Assembly (NCBI GenBank): GCA_900312665.1
Contig: ONZQ02000006.1
Coordinates: 1,569,195-1,633,194, forward strand
Source of the DNA: Cephalotrichum gorgonifer
Taxonomy: Eukaryota; Ascomycota; Sordariomycetes; Microascales; Microascaceae
Reading direction: 5' to 3'
Length of the DNA: 64,000 nucleotides
The notes beneath the pieces are model-generated. The model searched no databases and was not told the origin of the DNA. It saw only the letters and a list, made by a program, of their open reading frames with translations. A program made the position numbers and the translations under genes. Below, piece after piece: positions 25,001 to 35,775 of the stretch. Position 1 is the first letter of the stretch, and each line of letters begins with the position of its first letter.

Positions 25001-26890
25001 AGTGGACCCAGTATCTGCTGTATATCTAGCGTCCTTGGCCTGTGACGGATTCTCGCTGTCACCGATGTCAACAGACCTGCTATTGACATCGTCTCCTGGG
25101 TCCGACGACTGCTCGTCTTGCAGGGAGGCTAGGCGTATAGTAAACAACATCACCGTTTGCAAATGCGCCGCAATGTGTCGCGCCATCATCTCAGCATTTT
25201 CCGACGTCATAATCTTGTCTGTCCCACCAAGGGAATCATCCGACGGCTCGTCTGAGTCTCCCTCGAGGCCTTTTCCGAGTTCTTCCACAGGGGGGTTTGG
25301 ATGTCCCGTGGTAACCGTTGTCCTTAAGATCTTGTCGCTACCCCTGCGAAGTTGCCTCTTTCGGCGCTTAGGGGGTTCCGTCTTGTCCGAGGCTCCTACC
25401 TCATCAACCGTGGCGCAGCAGAGGAGACATTCGTTCCACCGTCTCGGGCGCACCACCCCGCTCTGCCTAGAAATCGCCTGGAGACTGCTAGCGCTAAATT
25501 TATCTCCGTGCGATCGTGTCAGATGGAGATGTAGAGCCTCCGGGCTTGTGTAGGAACCGTGAAGATCGTCATCGTCGCAGATCGCACAAACCCAGGCTGG
25601 AGTTAAGAAGGCCCTCTGGTGCCACCGTCGGCTGTGGTCCTCCACCATGTGCTTGAACCATTCCCTAAAGGTCGGGTAGGCCGGATGGCTGTCGGGACAC
25701 GCCTCTGAGATGCACGTGTAGGGTTTAAGGTCCTCGTCGATGTGTCGTCTGAGGTTATTTCCAAACAAGCGTCAGCTTTCTATAGACGCAGCACCACCTC
25801 TAATCAAAGAAAATAGAACCGTATATCACATTACCTCCAATCGCTCTCATTGGTGTCTCTTTTGTCGATCCCTTTTCCACAAAATTCGCAGGTGATAAAG
25901 TTACCCTCTGTTTGGAAGGGTAGCTCGGGATAGTTCCCCTGGCTAACCTGGACCGAAGACATCCCTCTCCGTCGTTTGGAGGGCGCCTCTAAATTGTTCG
26001 TCTTAGATAATATCTGCTTTAACTGCTTGCTGTCGACAGTGGATAAATCGGATCGTGAATCGCTGCCTGGTTTCTTTGGGAGTTCTGCCGAGGCCGAGAC
26101 CCTGCCCAGCGCTAGCTGGTCGGACGGGTACCAGCCTGGAGCGACGGCCTCGACCCCTTCGCTAATTGTTGGTATGGGGCCCCGCTCTTTTGCTGGACGC
26201 CTAGACTGAAGCTTTACCTTGCGATCCTTGGCGAATCGCATGGCGACGTATCTGTCCGTCATGGTCTTGTCGAGATATTCCCTGAGGGCCTGATGAGCGT
26301 GAGGGTAGAGTGTCTGCACTACGGCCCGAGAGGCGGTGGCGAAGGGCCCTAGGTCAAGGCCAGCGGCAAACGTCTTGACTTTGATGTCGATTCTGCCATG
26401 GGACGACTGACGGATCGTGACGCCAAGTCTATTCAATCGCATGAGGGTAGCCTCTACGGCAGCTAGGGCTTCATTCTGCGCATCCCTAGCCTTATCCTGC
26501 TCATTGTCGTTGACGCATGTGGCACCTATCTCCCCACCGACCCGGATAGGTTGTACGACTGGAAGCTTGCTTAGTTAGGGTTCTCGATGGATGGTGGGGA
26601 TAATGGGAGTACTCACGCTGTTGTAGACTGCGCCGGAGGATGTCCAGGAGGCGAGCCACAAGGTCTTGGACGTCGGAGTGGTTCCGAAGTCTTGTGTCTA
26701 GAGACTGGCTTCTGCGAGCAAATACCCCTAGGTGGGCGGTCCATATTGCGAACCGCTGTTGGTAATCGGCACTCAGGCTGGCAAGGGGCGAGTGCAGTTC
26801 TTTTAGTTGCGCGAGGTGCGCGTCGAACAATGCCTCGCAGTCGCATGCCAGGTTATAAAAGAGGTCGCCGTCATCCTCCGACGTCTCCAT
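22046..26890 (-). CDS. NLR-type receptor: fungal N-terminal domain, C2H2-like zinc fingers, NB-ARC, TPR repeats
   Basis: The exons join in frame: 26890-26617, 26558-25835, 25748-24688 and 24643 to the stop at 22046. The introns have good GTGAGT/GTAATG/GTAAAG donors and CAG acceptors; the last is only 44 bases, with a CTAAC branch site. An N-terminal helical fungal domain (1 to about 250) is followed by C2H2-type cysteine/histidine clusters like those in acuF-like fungal proteins (CEFCGKG, WRRHIDEDLKPY, VCAIC, NECLLC). An acidic linker leads to NB-ARC with P-loop GLGGVGKS (about 732-739), Walker B-like IIILDGADD, IIITTR and VPLAISQAAAY. Kinesin-light-chain-type TPRs of 42 residues (KLGEDHPDTLTSM) finish the protein. 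A 770-base gap lies inside the TPR array, and the frame shifts across it because the gap length is only an estimate. Otherwise the frame is open. It probably senses a ligand through the TPRs and signals cell death. It is divergent from the protease gene at 27150. Confidence 0.8.
22120..23160 (-). repeat. TPR-coding tandem repeats, first NLR copy
   Basis: Units of 126 bases (42 codons), each encoding a TPR with the KLGEDHP signature, flank and presumably fill the gap. They closely match the units of the second copy at 41500-42920. The true copy number is hidden by the gap. Confidence 0.8.
22269..23038. other. Assembly gap (770 N)
   Basis: Undetermined bases inside the TPR repeat array. The length is not a multiple of the 126-base unit, and the frames on the two sides do not agree, so it is a scaffolding estimate. 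Confidence 0.99.
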
Positions 26891-27149
26891 CGTGTCAAAA
26901 ATATTTATAGCTGAGCGTTGGCTTTGTTGCCTCGAGTATGGTATGTCGACGATCAAGCGCCCTGAGCAGAGGAGGGGGAGATGAGGGGTGTTTGGAAAAG
27001 GCATTTCATGCGTGAGCCGTCAGGCTGAGGCACATGCAGCTAACAATCGAAGGCGATGCTTACCCCTCATTTCGGGTCAGAGAGGCTCTGCTTCTCTACT
27101 CACTCTGACAGCGACTTCCACAGAGACAACGGGGTTAGTACCATCACCG
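26891..27149. promoter_or_regulatory. Shared divergent promoter region of the NLR and protease genes
   Basis: About 260 bases separate the proposed start codons of the minus-strand NLR (26890) and the plus-strand protease gene (27150). A TATAAATA on the minus strand (26902-26909) lies very close to the NLR start codon, so either transcription starts inside the assumed leader or the TATA is incidental. The interval is short enough that the two genes probably share control elements. Confidence 0.55.
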
Positions 27150-30118
27150 ATGCCGTCCATCACTGAGTGTAGTGAATGGCGCCTCCTCCAAACCCTGGGC
27201 GTTTGGATAGCCCAGAAAAAATCCCGGTTCGACGCCGCTGCCACTCGACGCACGTCGAGGAGTCCTATCCCCGCCAACCCTACATATACTGCCGAATTCT
27301 TGGAGTTCGAGCTACGTCGAGTCTTTTTCCGGGAGGAGTGTCACCGGAATCTCTCATCATCCGAATTTGAAGAATGCGAGGCAAGGTTAAAGAATTTATG
27401 CAACCTCTTGAACAATCTTGTCTCGGCCAGTCTTGTGGACCCTCATCTCCCCCCACGGACCGACGGACTCAAATACCCGCGTCTTCGAGATCTTGCTCAG
27501 CGTTTGGTGACAAGTGATGAGACGTTCGATCTGGCGTGCGGCCCGCACTCGACACTGTTCAAGCTACCTGATGACGAAGCTGAACTGAAACAAATTTTAG
27601 ATTTTGTGACCGAGTATAAGAAATTGCTCACTCCACTCCTCACACCTCTCGCTAGGGAGACCACATCTCGGCCGGTAAAAGAAAAGATGAAAAAGGCATG
27701 GGAGGATTCCAGGCGACGAGACCGAGCGGCCTCGGTTCTTCGATCTCTCTTCAAGCACATCAGATGTGGGACGGGTCACGAGGTGATGCTGAAACTCTCG
27801 GATCACCTCGAGAACGGGACGGAGCTCCCGAGCCTTGATATCGTGATGTCCTTATGTCCAGACTTGAGCCAATGGCAGGAGATTGAGTGTCTTATCAATT
27901 CGTACGTTGTACTATGCTCCTTCGTATATCATCATTTTTTGTTACTGCAGCATCCCCGGGCCATCCGCTAACCTTCTCTCGATAGGCGAAACCCTTCCAA
28001 TACGGCCGTCCGCAACATCTGCGCCGATCTAGGACAATACACTGGTCAGGGCAAAGGCCTCGTATTGTTCATCGAAGAGGATGGGCTATTCAGCGCTTGG
28101 GCTCCCTCCCCATCGCAGACGGAATCTCCCGCGTCGCCTAAGGATACACTCGACGAGCTTATAATAAAAGGAGCTTTCGGGCCGCCCGATCTGAACGCTA
28201 GACTCAGCGGTTCTGACCCGACACAATACAACCCGCAGGAAAAACGAGCGTTAGCGGTCCGGCTCGGTTACTGCCTCATGGATTTCTTCGATGTCAACCT
28301 GAGCTCCAAGAGAATCTACCTGTTAGGTTCCTCGACCGTGTCCTTCCGGAATGAGCCGCTTTATCTATCCTTTAAATCCGGCCTCCCCGGAGCGGCCGAG
28401 TCACACATCTTCCGCGTTGGCCATCCTGCTCTCCTATCATTCGCCAAACTCCTGTTAGAAATAGACTCTGGCAAGATCATCCATCTGGATGTCAGCCCTC
28501 AATATGGGATGACAAATTATGCGACATATGGTGGACTTTGCGACCTGGTGGGCCAAGATGAGGGGGGTTGCGACGGCAGTTTTCTCCGAGCTGTCAAGGG
28601 CTGTCTGATGGTCCATAGCCAAATATCTACGGCCTTGAAGCAAGGTGGTACGGACGGCAGGGATGCGGAGCTCACAATTAGAGAAGAGCTCTATTGGGAG
28701 GTTGTCCACCCACTAGAAATAGGACTCAAGGAATCCATCCCTCGAGCCCATCACAAACGCCAACGCTCTGAGTCACCCGAGCCCGCTTCGAAGAGGAGGG
28801 GCGATCTTAAAACTAGAGGCGAGGCACAGGTCCCTTCAGTCGATTCATATTATACCCCTCGAAACACTCCGTCTTGGCCATTGGCAGTCGGACCATCATC
28901 CATTGTACAGGATTCACCAGCACCTAAGTGGTACAGTAAGCCTACCCTTGGCGAGGTTGAAAGTACGACTCGTACGGTTGTTCTCCCTAGATCCAGCGGA
29001 TTATTCGACGACTCAACACCGGCTGAACATCCCCCAAACCTGTAAGTCACAAATTGATTATCAATAGTTACAAGGCGAACCGTGGGCCTTAACTTCCGAG
29101 AAACTTCTTATTCACTTCCTTCTTTTATTACCAGGTGTGAATATGCTGACAGCTTCATGAAAAAACACCGGGCCACTTACGAGGAGGTCATCCAGGATAC
29201 GATGACTATGCCCCGCATTAAAGTAGCAGTCCTTGATACCGGCATCGATCAGAACCACCCAGCAGTCCAAGCTAATCAAGAGCGGATTAAATGTGTTCAA
29301 AGCTGGTTGCCCGAAAGAAAGCAAGACGGAGATGTATGTGACCATGGTACCCATGTGACCACCCTTTTGCTGGACATTGCCCCCGACTGCGACGTATATG
29401 TGGCCCAAATCGCCGACAAGCATCCCACGTCTCCCAGCCAAATCGCGAAGGTATGTGTCCAGAACCTCGAGCAAGCTAAAACCCGAGGATTACCCTCATA
29501 TCACCTGATGACTAGATGCAAAACCCCAGATCTAACTCGTTTTTGGGTTAGGCCGTCAAGCACGCAGTAACAGACTGGAATGTAGACATCATTACTATGT
29601 CCTTTGGCTTCACAGATGGAAGCGAGCAGGGCTGCGACGACCTCCGAGACGCCATCCTCCATGCCCACGCCTCGGGAACCCTCATTTTCGCCGCAGCATC
29701 CAACGCCGGTGCCCATAGCACCGCCCCCGCATTCCCCGCACGACTCAGCAACGTCTTCTGCATCTACTCCGGTGACGGCATGGGCAACAGCGCGGCTACC
29801 AACCTGACGGCTCGCAGATACGCGCCCAACTTCTTGACCCTCGGAGAGGCGGTCGAGGGTGCAGGGAAAAAGCGCAAGTCGGGCACGTCATTCGCCACGC
29901 CCATCGCAGCGGGCATTGCGGCGTTTCTCCTGCTCTACGCATACCAGAACTTACCGCCGGGAGAGGCGAGGCGGTTTAAGGAGTATGATAAGATGAGGGA
30001 CTTGCTGTTTCACCTGTCTATTGAGAGGGGTGGGTATAACGTAATTTCGGTGGGCGAGTTCTTTAAACGTCCGGCTGAGGCGAGGAGGATTCTTCTTGCC
30101 AGTTTGTTACACAGGTAA
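27150..30118 (+). CDS. Subtilisin-like (S8) serine protease with long fungal N-terminal domain
   Basis: Four exons join in frame (27150-27901, 27986-29041, 29135-29450, 29552-30118), giving about 896 residues. Residues 1 to about 600 resemble the fungal DUF7580-type domain (DLAQRL, DLGQYTGQ, LGYCLMDFFD). A basic, disordered stretch ends that part (HHKRQRSESPEP). Residues about 630-830 form an S8 domain with the full triad: Asp about 637 in VAVLDTGID, His about 673 in DHGTHV, Ser about 821 in GTSFATP, and oxyanion Asn about 759 in AAASNAG. No signal peptide is visible, so it is likely intracellular. In fungi such proteases serve as effector domains of NLRs or as gasdermin activators (HET-Q2). 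It is divergent from the NLR and convergent with the gasdermin-like gene. The true start could lie further upstream, because the hydrophobic N-terminal segment common in this family is missing. Confidence 0.8.
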
Positions 30119-31195
30119 TCGGGGAAAACGTGAATTTCTGGAGCTATAGCGCACGCAATACAGTACATATACCAGGTCAAAATATCGAGACACCCCACAG
30201 TTTTAGATCAATATGTAATGTTCTTGCTGGTTAAAGGTTGGCTCGACGACCAGGGCTGAATATAATATTATTTATAGTTAGGGAAGAAGAAAAAAATAGC
30301 GGAGGATGAGACGTTTTATAGCAGATGGTCGTGGCTAGGTCCAAGGCCTATGGGCTTCGTTCCGGCCCACCCCCGTAGCTAATTCCGCCGCCGGTGATGG
30401 TGCTGGTAGGCGTCACTGAGGGTGCTGAGGTGGTGGCGCACTGAGGTCAGCGCCGACACACCCGTTCCACCGGGCACCTGCCGGTAACAATGTCCTAGTG
30501 CCCAGCCATGGACTGGACGTACGTAAATTGATAAAAAATGCTTTGCATCATCTATCCATCCCACACAATACATTAATTCTGAGCCACCTCGTTGTTTTAA
30601 ATCCCATGAAAAAAAATATAGCTCCATTTACTGTATCCATCCGCCTTACCGAGAGTATGGCCCGTCCCAGAGCGCTGGCTCCGGCGCAACTCACCACGCG
30701 ACTCTGAACCCCTACGCCAGCACGTAGCAACAGCGTTAAAGCCTCGAACCAGGACCCCTGTCAGCGTTGGGCTAACCCTCCCAACCCCTCCATTTCAATA
30801 GCCCCTCCTCTGCGATACCATATCCCGCTGTAACTTATAAATCTCCCGCCATAGCTCACTTTACACGTCCTAGACGGGGCGCTGAGAGATAAGCGATCCC
30901 ATCTCACCGCCGTTATGGTGGCCGAGAAGATTCTTTGGTAGGTGTTAGACGGGGTGATGCCTGATGGTGCTGTGATGCCTTCCTTGCATCTACCCTATTC
31001 AGGACCCCATGTATAAGTTTCTGGCCGCTTATTTGGCGAAAAATATGAACGGCCTTTGAAGTTAAATAGCAACGTACGATATTACCGGTCGTATACTACG
31101 GAAAGAGTTTATTAGAACAACACCAACACCTTAGGTCTCGACCTGAACAAAGGACTATCTTCGGAGCCGGCTAGTAACCGTCTCTACAGTCTCCC
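30119..31195. other. Convergent intergenic region between protease and gasdermin-like genes
   Basis: No gene seen. AT-rich patches near 30260-30300, probably 3' untranslated sequence, follow the protease stop. A tRNA-like TTCGAG motif on the minus strand near 30740-30780 does not fold into a tRNA. Confidence 0.6.
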
Positions 31196-32068
31196 TCACG
31201 AAGGAACAGCCGGCGTCCTAACACAAACTGTCTCGTCGTCCTCCTGGACAACAGCTTCCCCAGAACCGCCGCCAAGCTTAAGTCCAGATGCATCCTCAGA
31301 CGTCGTTCCACGCACCACAAACGGTAGCCCCGTCTCGGAGGGGCTCACCCCACTATTGGTGTCGTACATGGCCCCGGACGTATGGTCGACATGATTAGTC
31401 ACCCGCCCTGTCGACCGCTCCACCACGATCTTGCGCAGCTGGAAAGCAAACACGAAATCCGAAGACCCCGCAAATGAGCCACTCTCGCCGTTCGCCCGCC
31501 CCGCACGGATCTCGGGTCCGAGACTCACGAGTGCGCCCCCCACGAGGGTCCCGTCTACCCCGACCCCGACCTCCGCTCCGCGCGATATGCTGCGCGACGT
31601 CTCGGCCACACAGGCGCCCCGCGCAATCTTGACCGCTGTGACAACATACAGCGGCTTGCGAAATCGGCTCCTTGTCAAAAAGTCGACGGCGAGGGGCGAG
31701 GTCGCGAGGGTCTCCTGCAGAAACTCAGTCGTAGGGATGAACTCGACCGTCTCGAGGGTCTCAAAGGTGAAGCTCTGCTCCAACTGAGCGGAGTGCTCGA
31801 GGCCAAAGTCGACGGAGAGGCCGATGAAGGAGAGGAATTTCGTCCAAAGCCCGTACCGTCCCTCTCGGAGCTTGTCGGAGGACCATGTCACATGTGACTT
31901 GGTCATGGGCGGGAAGAGGGAGACGGTGGCGGGGCGGGGGCTGTCTGGGCCGTTGAGGGCCTCAGCGGGGCGGGAGGCAGAGGTGATGATATTGCCCAGC
32001 TGGATGGGGCCCGAGGGGTGGTAGTCCCAGGTTGGGCTGAGGAAGTATGTCTTTATTTGATTAGCCAT
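31196..32068 (-). CDS. Gasdermin-like protein (RCD-1/HET-Q1 type), candidate pore-former
   Basis: A single exon of 290 residues from the ATG at 32068 (MANQIKTYFLSP); an in-frame ATG seven codons upstream at 32089 is possible. No signal peptide. The order of features matches fungal gasdermin-like proteins: an N-terminal GPIQLGNII segment, an aromatic stretch near 61-78 (TWSSDKLREGRYGLWTK), and FIPTTEFL near 110-117. A strand pattern RKPLYVVTAVKIARGA (137-152) then leads to a Gly-rich turn region and SSDFVFAFQLRKIVV (202-216). The last two resemble the LYVV and AFRVRQ strands of mammalian gasdermin N-domains. The remaining 55 or so residues (from about 236) are polar, Gly/Ser-rich and acidic, as expected of a removable inhibitory tail. 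By analogy it would insert in the plasma membrane after cleavage. The neighbouring subtilisin-like protease is the natural candidate activator. Fold assignment is inference from pattern. Confidence 0.6.
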   Translation of the reverse strand: MANQIKTYFLSPTWDYHPSGPIQLGNIITSASRPAEALNGPDSPRPATVSLFPPMTKSHVTWSSDKLREGRYGLWTKFLSFIGLSVDFGLEHSAQLEQSFTFETLETVEFIPTTEFLQETLATSPLAVDFLTRSRFRKPLYVVTAVKIARGACVAETSRSISRGAEVGVGVDGTLVGGALVSLGPEIRAGRANGESGSFAGSSDFVFAFQLRKIVVERSTGRVTNHVDHTSGAMYDTNSGVSPSETGLPFVVRGTTSEDASGLKLGGGSGEAVVQEDDETVCVRTPAVPS

Positions 32069-33508
32069 TTCAGGGTTAGCGTGGGTCACAGAGATTGGAT
32101 TTGTCCGACGGACTTGGTTTCCCTTTCGTAGGCGTCACAAGTATTAATATGTGCTCGATGTAAAAGCGGGGGATGCCAGGTCAGACTTCGATTAGATATC
32201 GGGGATGTTGACAGCTATTACTACACACCTTCTCCCACCGTTAATGCCTATTCGGGGTGGGCGCTTACAAGATACTTGGGTACAAGATTCCAAGCTGTGT
32301 TGGGTTCCGAAATTGACACCCTTCGCCCAGTCCCGGCACCGACATACAGCTTTTATGCGAAAGCCGTCCTACATGCAGTGAGCTGAGTCTGCCTCTCCGC
32401 AGTTCTGATACAAGAGTCATCTGACACATCATACTAAAATTGTAGAGAATTGGCCAGTGTACGGAGTACCAAATGTGAGAAAGGTACGAGTCTCTTTTCT
32501 AGTACTTAGGAGGGCTCCGTATTACCCAATCTAACAAAAAGTATAGGATCGGCTGGCCGGAAGTACTTTCAGAATCCGACTTCCTGAACGAGATAGCTTG
32601 GGAAGTCACTTAGAGAGAGAGAAAAAACGGTGCTCCGGGACTGCGCCACCTCATTAATCGCTCCTTCACCACCCCTGCGACCCCTTTCGATGAAAGCAAC
32701 ACCAGTGCACTTTGAAATCTATTTCCTTCTCAAATGTGCCGGAATAAGCGTGCAACATCCTCTACCCAAGAAAACCCCCATGTATCCCCTGTATCCCCTG
32801 GCACTCGACTGGAAAAGGGGGCGGCGGCTCCCTGTCACTTCACTTCACCAGAAGACACCAGTAAAGCAAGGAAACAACACGAAAGCCCTCGTGGAAGAAA
32901 GGGCTAAAACAAGGCAATACGTGAGGTAGTCTTTTTTTTTTATACACGCTATCGAAGGGAAACGTCACCTCAAGATAGTGGGGAAAACAAAACGCTCGTC
33001 TAAGCCGCGTTCCAACCTCCTACCCCCTCCTCCTTTTCCTGCGTTTGTCCACGCCGGTATTTTGCCTCCGCCAGACTTCAGGACATCTCTCTTCCATAAG
33101 ATCGTCCCGTAGTGCCCAGACAAGAGTAGACTGACGTCCATCTTCGGCTTCGCCCGCATATTATGCCGTCTTCCTTGTTCTTCACGTTCGCCGCTTTATA
33201 ACGGTCTGAGCCCCGAGGGGCTTAGCCCATGAGGTGACGCAAGGGCCCGGGCTGTATTCAACCATTGGCCAACGCCACATTTCCCACCTAAACCCCCTTT
33301 CACGATTCCAAGGGGGGGTCTGTGCACAAACAGACGAGGGACCGAAAGCAGGAGACACGTGTCGGGAGGGTTATGGACACCGCGACATTACGGTCCCTCG
33401 CACCCCGGCCCCGGGCGGAAAGAAGTCCACCCTCGTCATTGCCAACCAAGCTCCCCACGCCAGCACGGCGGTCGTGGTAGAGTAGATAGCCCGATGTCAA
33501 CGACGGTG
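32069..33508. other. Intergenic region with right repeat copy
   Basis: No supportable gene. The first part is the promoter side of the gasdermin-like gene. The right copy of the direct repeat lies at 32797-33032. The rest, up to the 3' end of the next minus-strand gene, shows nothing I can name. Confidence 0.6.
32797..33032 (+). repeat. Direct repeat, right copy
   Basis: Matches 21403-21632 in the same orientation. The two copies differ mainly by transitions and a few small indels. Between them lie the NLR, protease and gasdermin-like genes. Confidence 0.85.
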
Positions 33509-35066
33509 TTACGTGCGGGGGAACGGCGCCGTCTTCCGCGTAACCTCCCTCAGATTGACATTCGTCGACCAGGGGTCGATCTTCTCCACCTTCGGATCCC
33601 AGTACCCCAAGACGTCCATCAACACAAAGGACGTCGTCGTCTCCATGTGCATGACCCCGTGGATCTTGACACAGCCGCGCGGCGGACTCCGTACATCCCG
33701 CCTCCATATCGAGCGGATGTCGGCGACGAACTGGCCCCATGCGACTGGGGAGAGCTCCTGCAGGAACACCGCCGGCCAGCGGACCGGATGTAACCGTTTC
33801 TCGGTGACTGTCGCGCTGGCGCGCTTGTCGGGCTCAGAGACGTTCGAACTCGGCGCCGTCTTGCGGTCGCTCATAGCCGTCGTCGCTGGCGTGGTAGGGG
33901 TGGTGGGCGTAACTGGCGTGGCATTCTCATGGGTTGGGGCAGAGGAGGGCGGGAGCGAGGTGTCTTTGGGTCGGTTTATGGCCGAGTTCGCCGTCGTTGA
34001 ACCAGGGATCTGGCGCCTGCCGGAGAGGGCGGCGGCGTCCAGTATCCTCCTCCACTCCGCCGGGCTAGGAGCAATGATCCGCCCGTACGGCCTAATAGAC
34101 ATTTCTGGTGGGCTGCTCTGCCCTGTAAATCTCCCGTAGACATCACCCACGACGGTCCTCGCATATTTCCACACGGCCGCGGCCAGGGGCGCGGGCCAGA
34201 GGACCTTGTGAAGCATGCTGATCACGTGCGGATCTACCGGCTGCTTCGCCGCCCACGCGATATCTCCATCTATGATCGCGATGCTGTGAAGAGACGGCGT
34301 TAATAGACTGCGAAGAAAAGTGGGTCCTACGATGAGCCACGTACCCTTTCTGCACCCATTCCGGGGCCGGCACGGTAGTTATACTCAGGTGAAGCCACTG
34401 CTGCGAGCGTACTGGTCTCCCAAAACTAGAAACACAAAGCGGCTGCGAGAGGACGTCCCATACGAAGCTTACGAGATGACCTGGTTTCAGATGTCAGTAT
34501 TCCGCCGGAGGCACCCGATAGAGTAAAGGGATACGGGAGGTGGCGCCAACTTTTCATCTTCTCTTTTAGCTTAGTATCTTTGCTGATCTTCTCAAAGGCC
34601 GCCCATTCTGGGGATCCCCTCTCGCACGGAGGCGGCTGGACCAGGTGTTCTGTGAAAGGAAATGGGATAAACGTAACGGTGGGCTTCCCATCCAGTTCCT
34701 CCAGTAGCTGGAAGTCTTCGTCGTCGTCGTCGTACTCCTCCTCCGTGAGCAGTGACCCGACTAGGTAGAGGGAGAGGAACATGGTGAGGTAGGTGGACGG
34801 TCTCCTAAGACAAGTGGGCAACGGGTTAGGCGGTTTAACAATAGAGGCGGGTAGGAGGGGGGGCTCGTCGGGGTGAGATGTCAACGATCCCATCGCAGCT
34901 GCGCTGCGAGGATATGCGAGCCTCACCTGAATGCACTGCGGGGGGGTCTATGGACTCGCACCGTCTGTATCCGTGACATCCCAGGCCCCGGCCTCAGCAC
35001 CGGGGCATGCCTTGCGACCTCGGAAGTGGCCGTCCGTAGCCGGCTCAGCCTCGCAAGGCGCTGCAT
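33509..35066 (-). CDS. Conserved-looking mitochondrial-type membrane protein, function unknown
   Basis: I do not recognise a named family. Four exons (35066-34927, 34804-34551, 34480-34345, 34283-33509) keep one frame and give 434 residues. The introns carry CTAAC or CTGAC branch sites and CAG/TAG acceptors; the second donor (GTTGGC) is weak. The first 47 residues are rich in Arg and nearly free of acid (MQRLARLSRLRTATSEVARH), as in a mitochondrial presequence. A single membrane segment follows (FLSLYLVGSLL), then an acidic stretch and a folded region with TVTFIPFPFTE. Later come a Thr/Pro-rich linker (about 270-340) and a C-terminal domain with GCVKIHG and VLGYWDPK. The likely place is the inner mitochondrial membrane. 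It flanks the cell-death island, but nothing shows a functional link. Start choice: an upstream open frame from 35268 is in another frame and lacks a presequence. Confidence 0.65.
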
Positions 35067-35775
35067 TGTGTCTAGTTCCGGGGGAAGGGGGAATTGGGAG
35101 GAGGAATTGGCGCGCCGCGTCGCTGCCTCGGTTGGGAGCGCGGGATGACGGTAGTTCCGTCAGGATCGGCGATATATCGGCGAGTACGGGGTGCTCGAGG
35201 AGGTAGGCGGCGGCTCGCCGGAGAGAGACTGACTTGAAGCCAGCGAGAGTCGATGCAGGTGGTGTCACTGCCCGCGGTGGAAGGATGCCGCGGTTATGGC
35301 ATGCGCGGGGATTCGGACGTTTTGAGGGCGGCGGAGAAGGTTGGACTGCCCCGAGCCGTTTACTCGGTCGGTTGAGTTGCTTGTGTGTCGAATCCTGAGG
35401 AGATAGGAAATACTGATATTAGTAGTCTGCTGGGAATTGCATCTCTTGGGACAGGAGCCGTCCAGGCTATTTCTGGTCACAATTTTGTATGGCTTCCAGG
35501 GCGGCCGGTCTAGGGGCGAGCAACTACGCATCCACCCGACCCGCGAAAACCGGCGACGAAATGCTGAGTAATATTGGCTTTGGACCTGGCTCCCAAACCA
35601 GCTAGCTACCTGTGAAGCAGGTGGTGGGTGCACCGAGGAGTGCCAGGTGCTTACTCATCATACACACTTACCATACACCTGAACGCATCCAAAACATGCT
35701 GCAGCAACAAGGCACCCAAGCATCCTTTGTCCCTCGATCCCATCTAGCCAAGCCAGCATCAACAAAACCGCCACC
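35067..35775. other. Divergent intergenic region
   Basis: A promoter region shared by the minus-strand gene starting at 35066 and the plus-strand Vps3844-like gene at 35776. Open frames here (35268 minus, 35633 minus) have no domain support. No clear elements identified. Confidence 0.5.

Noticed and set aside
30730..30790. tRNA T-arm-like motif on the minus strand (GGTTCGAGGC)
   Set aside because: The flanking bases do not pair into a T stem or acceptor stem; at most a decayed tRNA-derived fragment.
34948..35268. Alternative start of the mitochondrial-type gene at 35268
   Set aside because: It lies in another frame that ends before any conserved sequence; the ATG at 35066 gives a presequence and an in-frame four-exon model.
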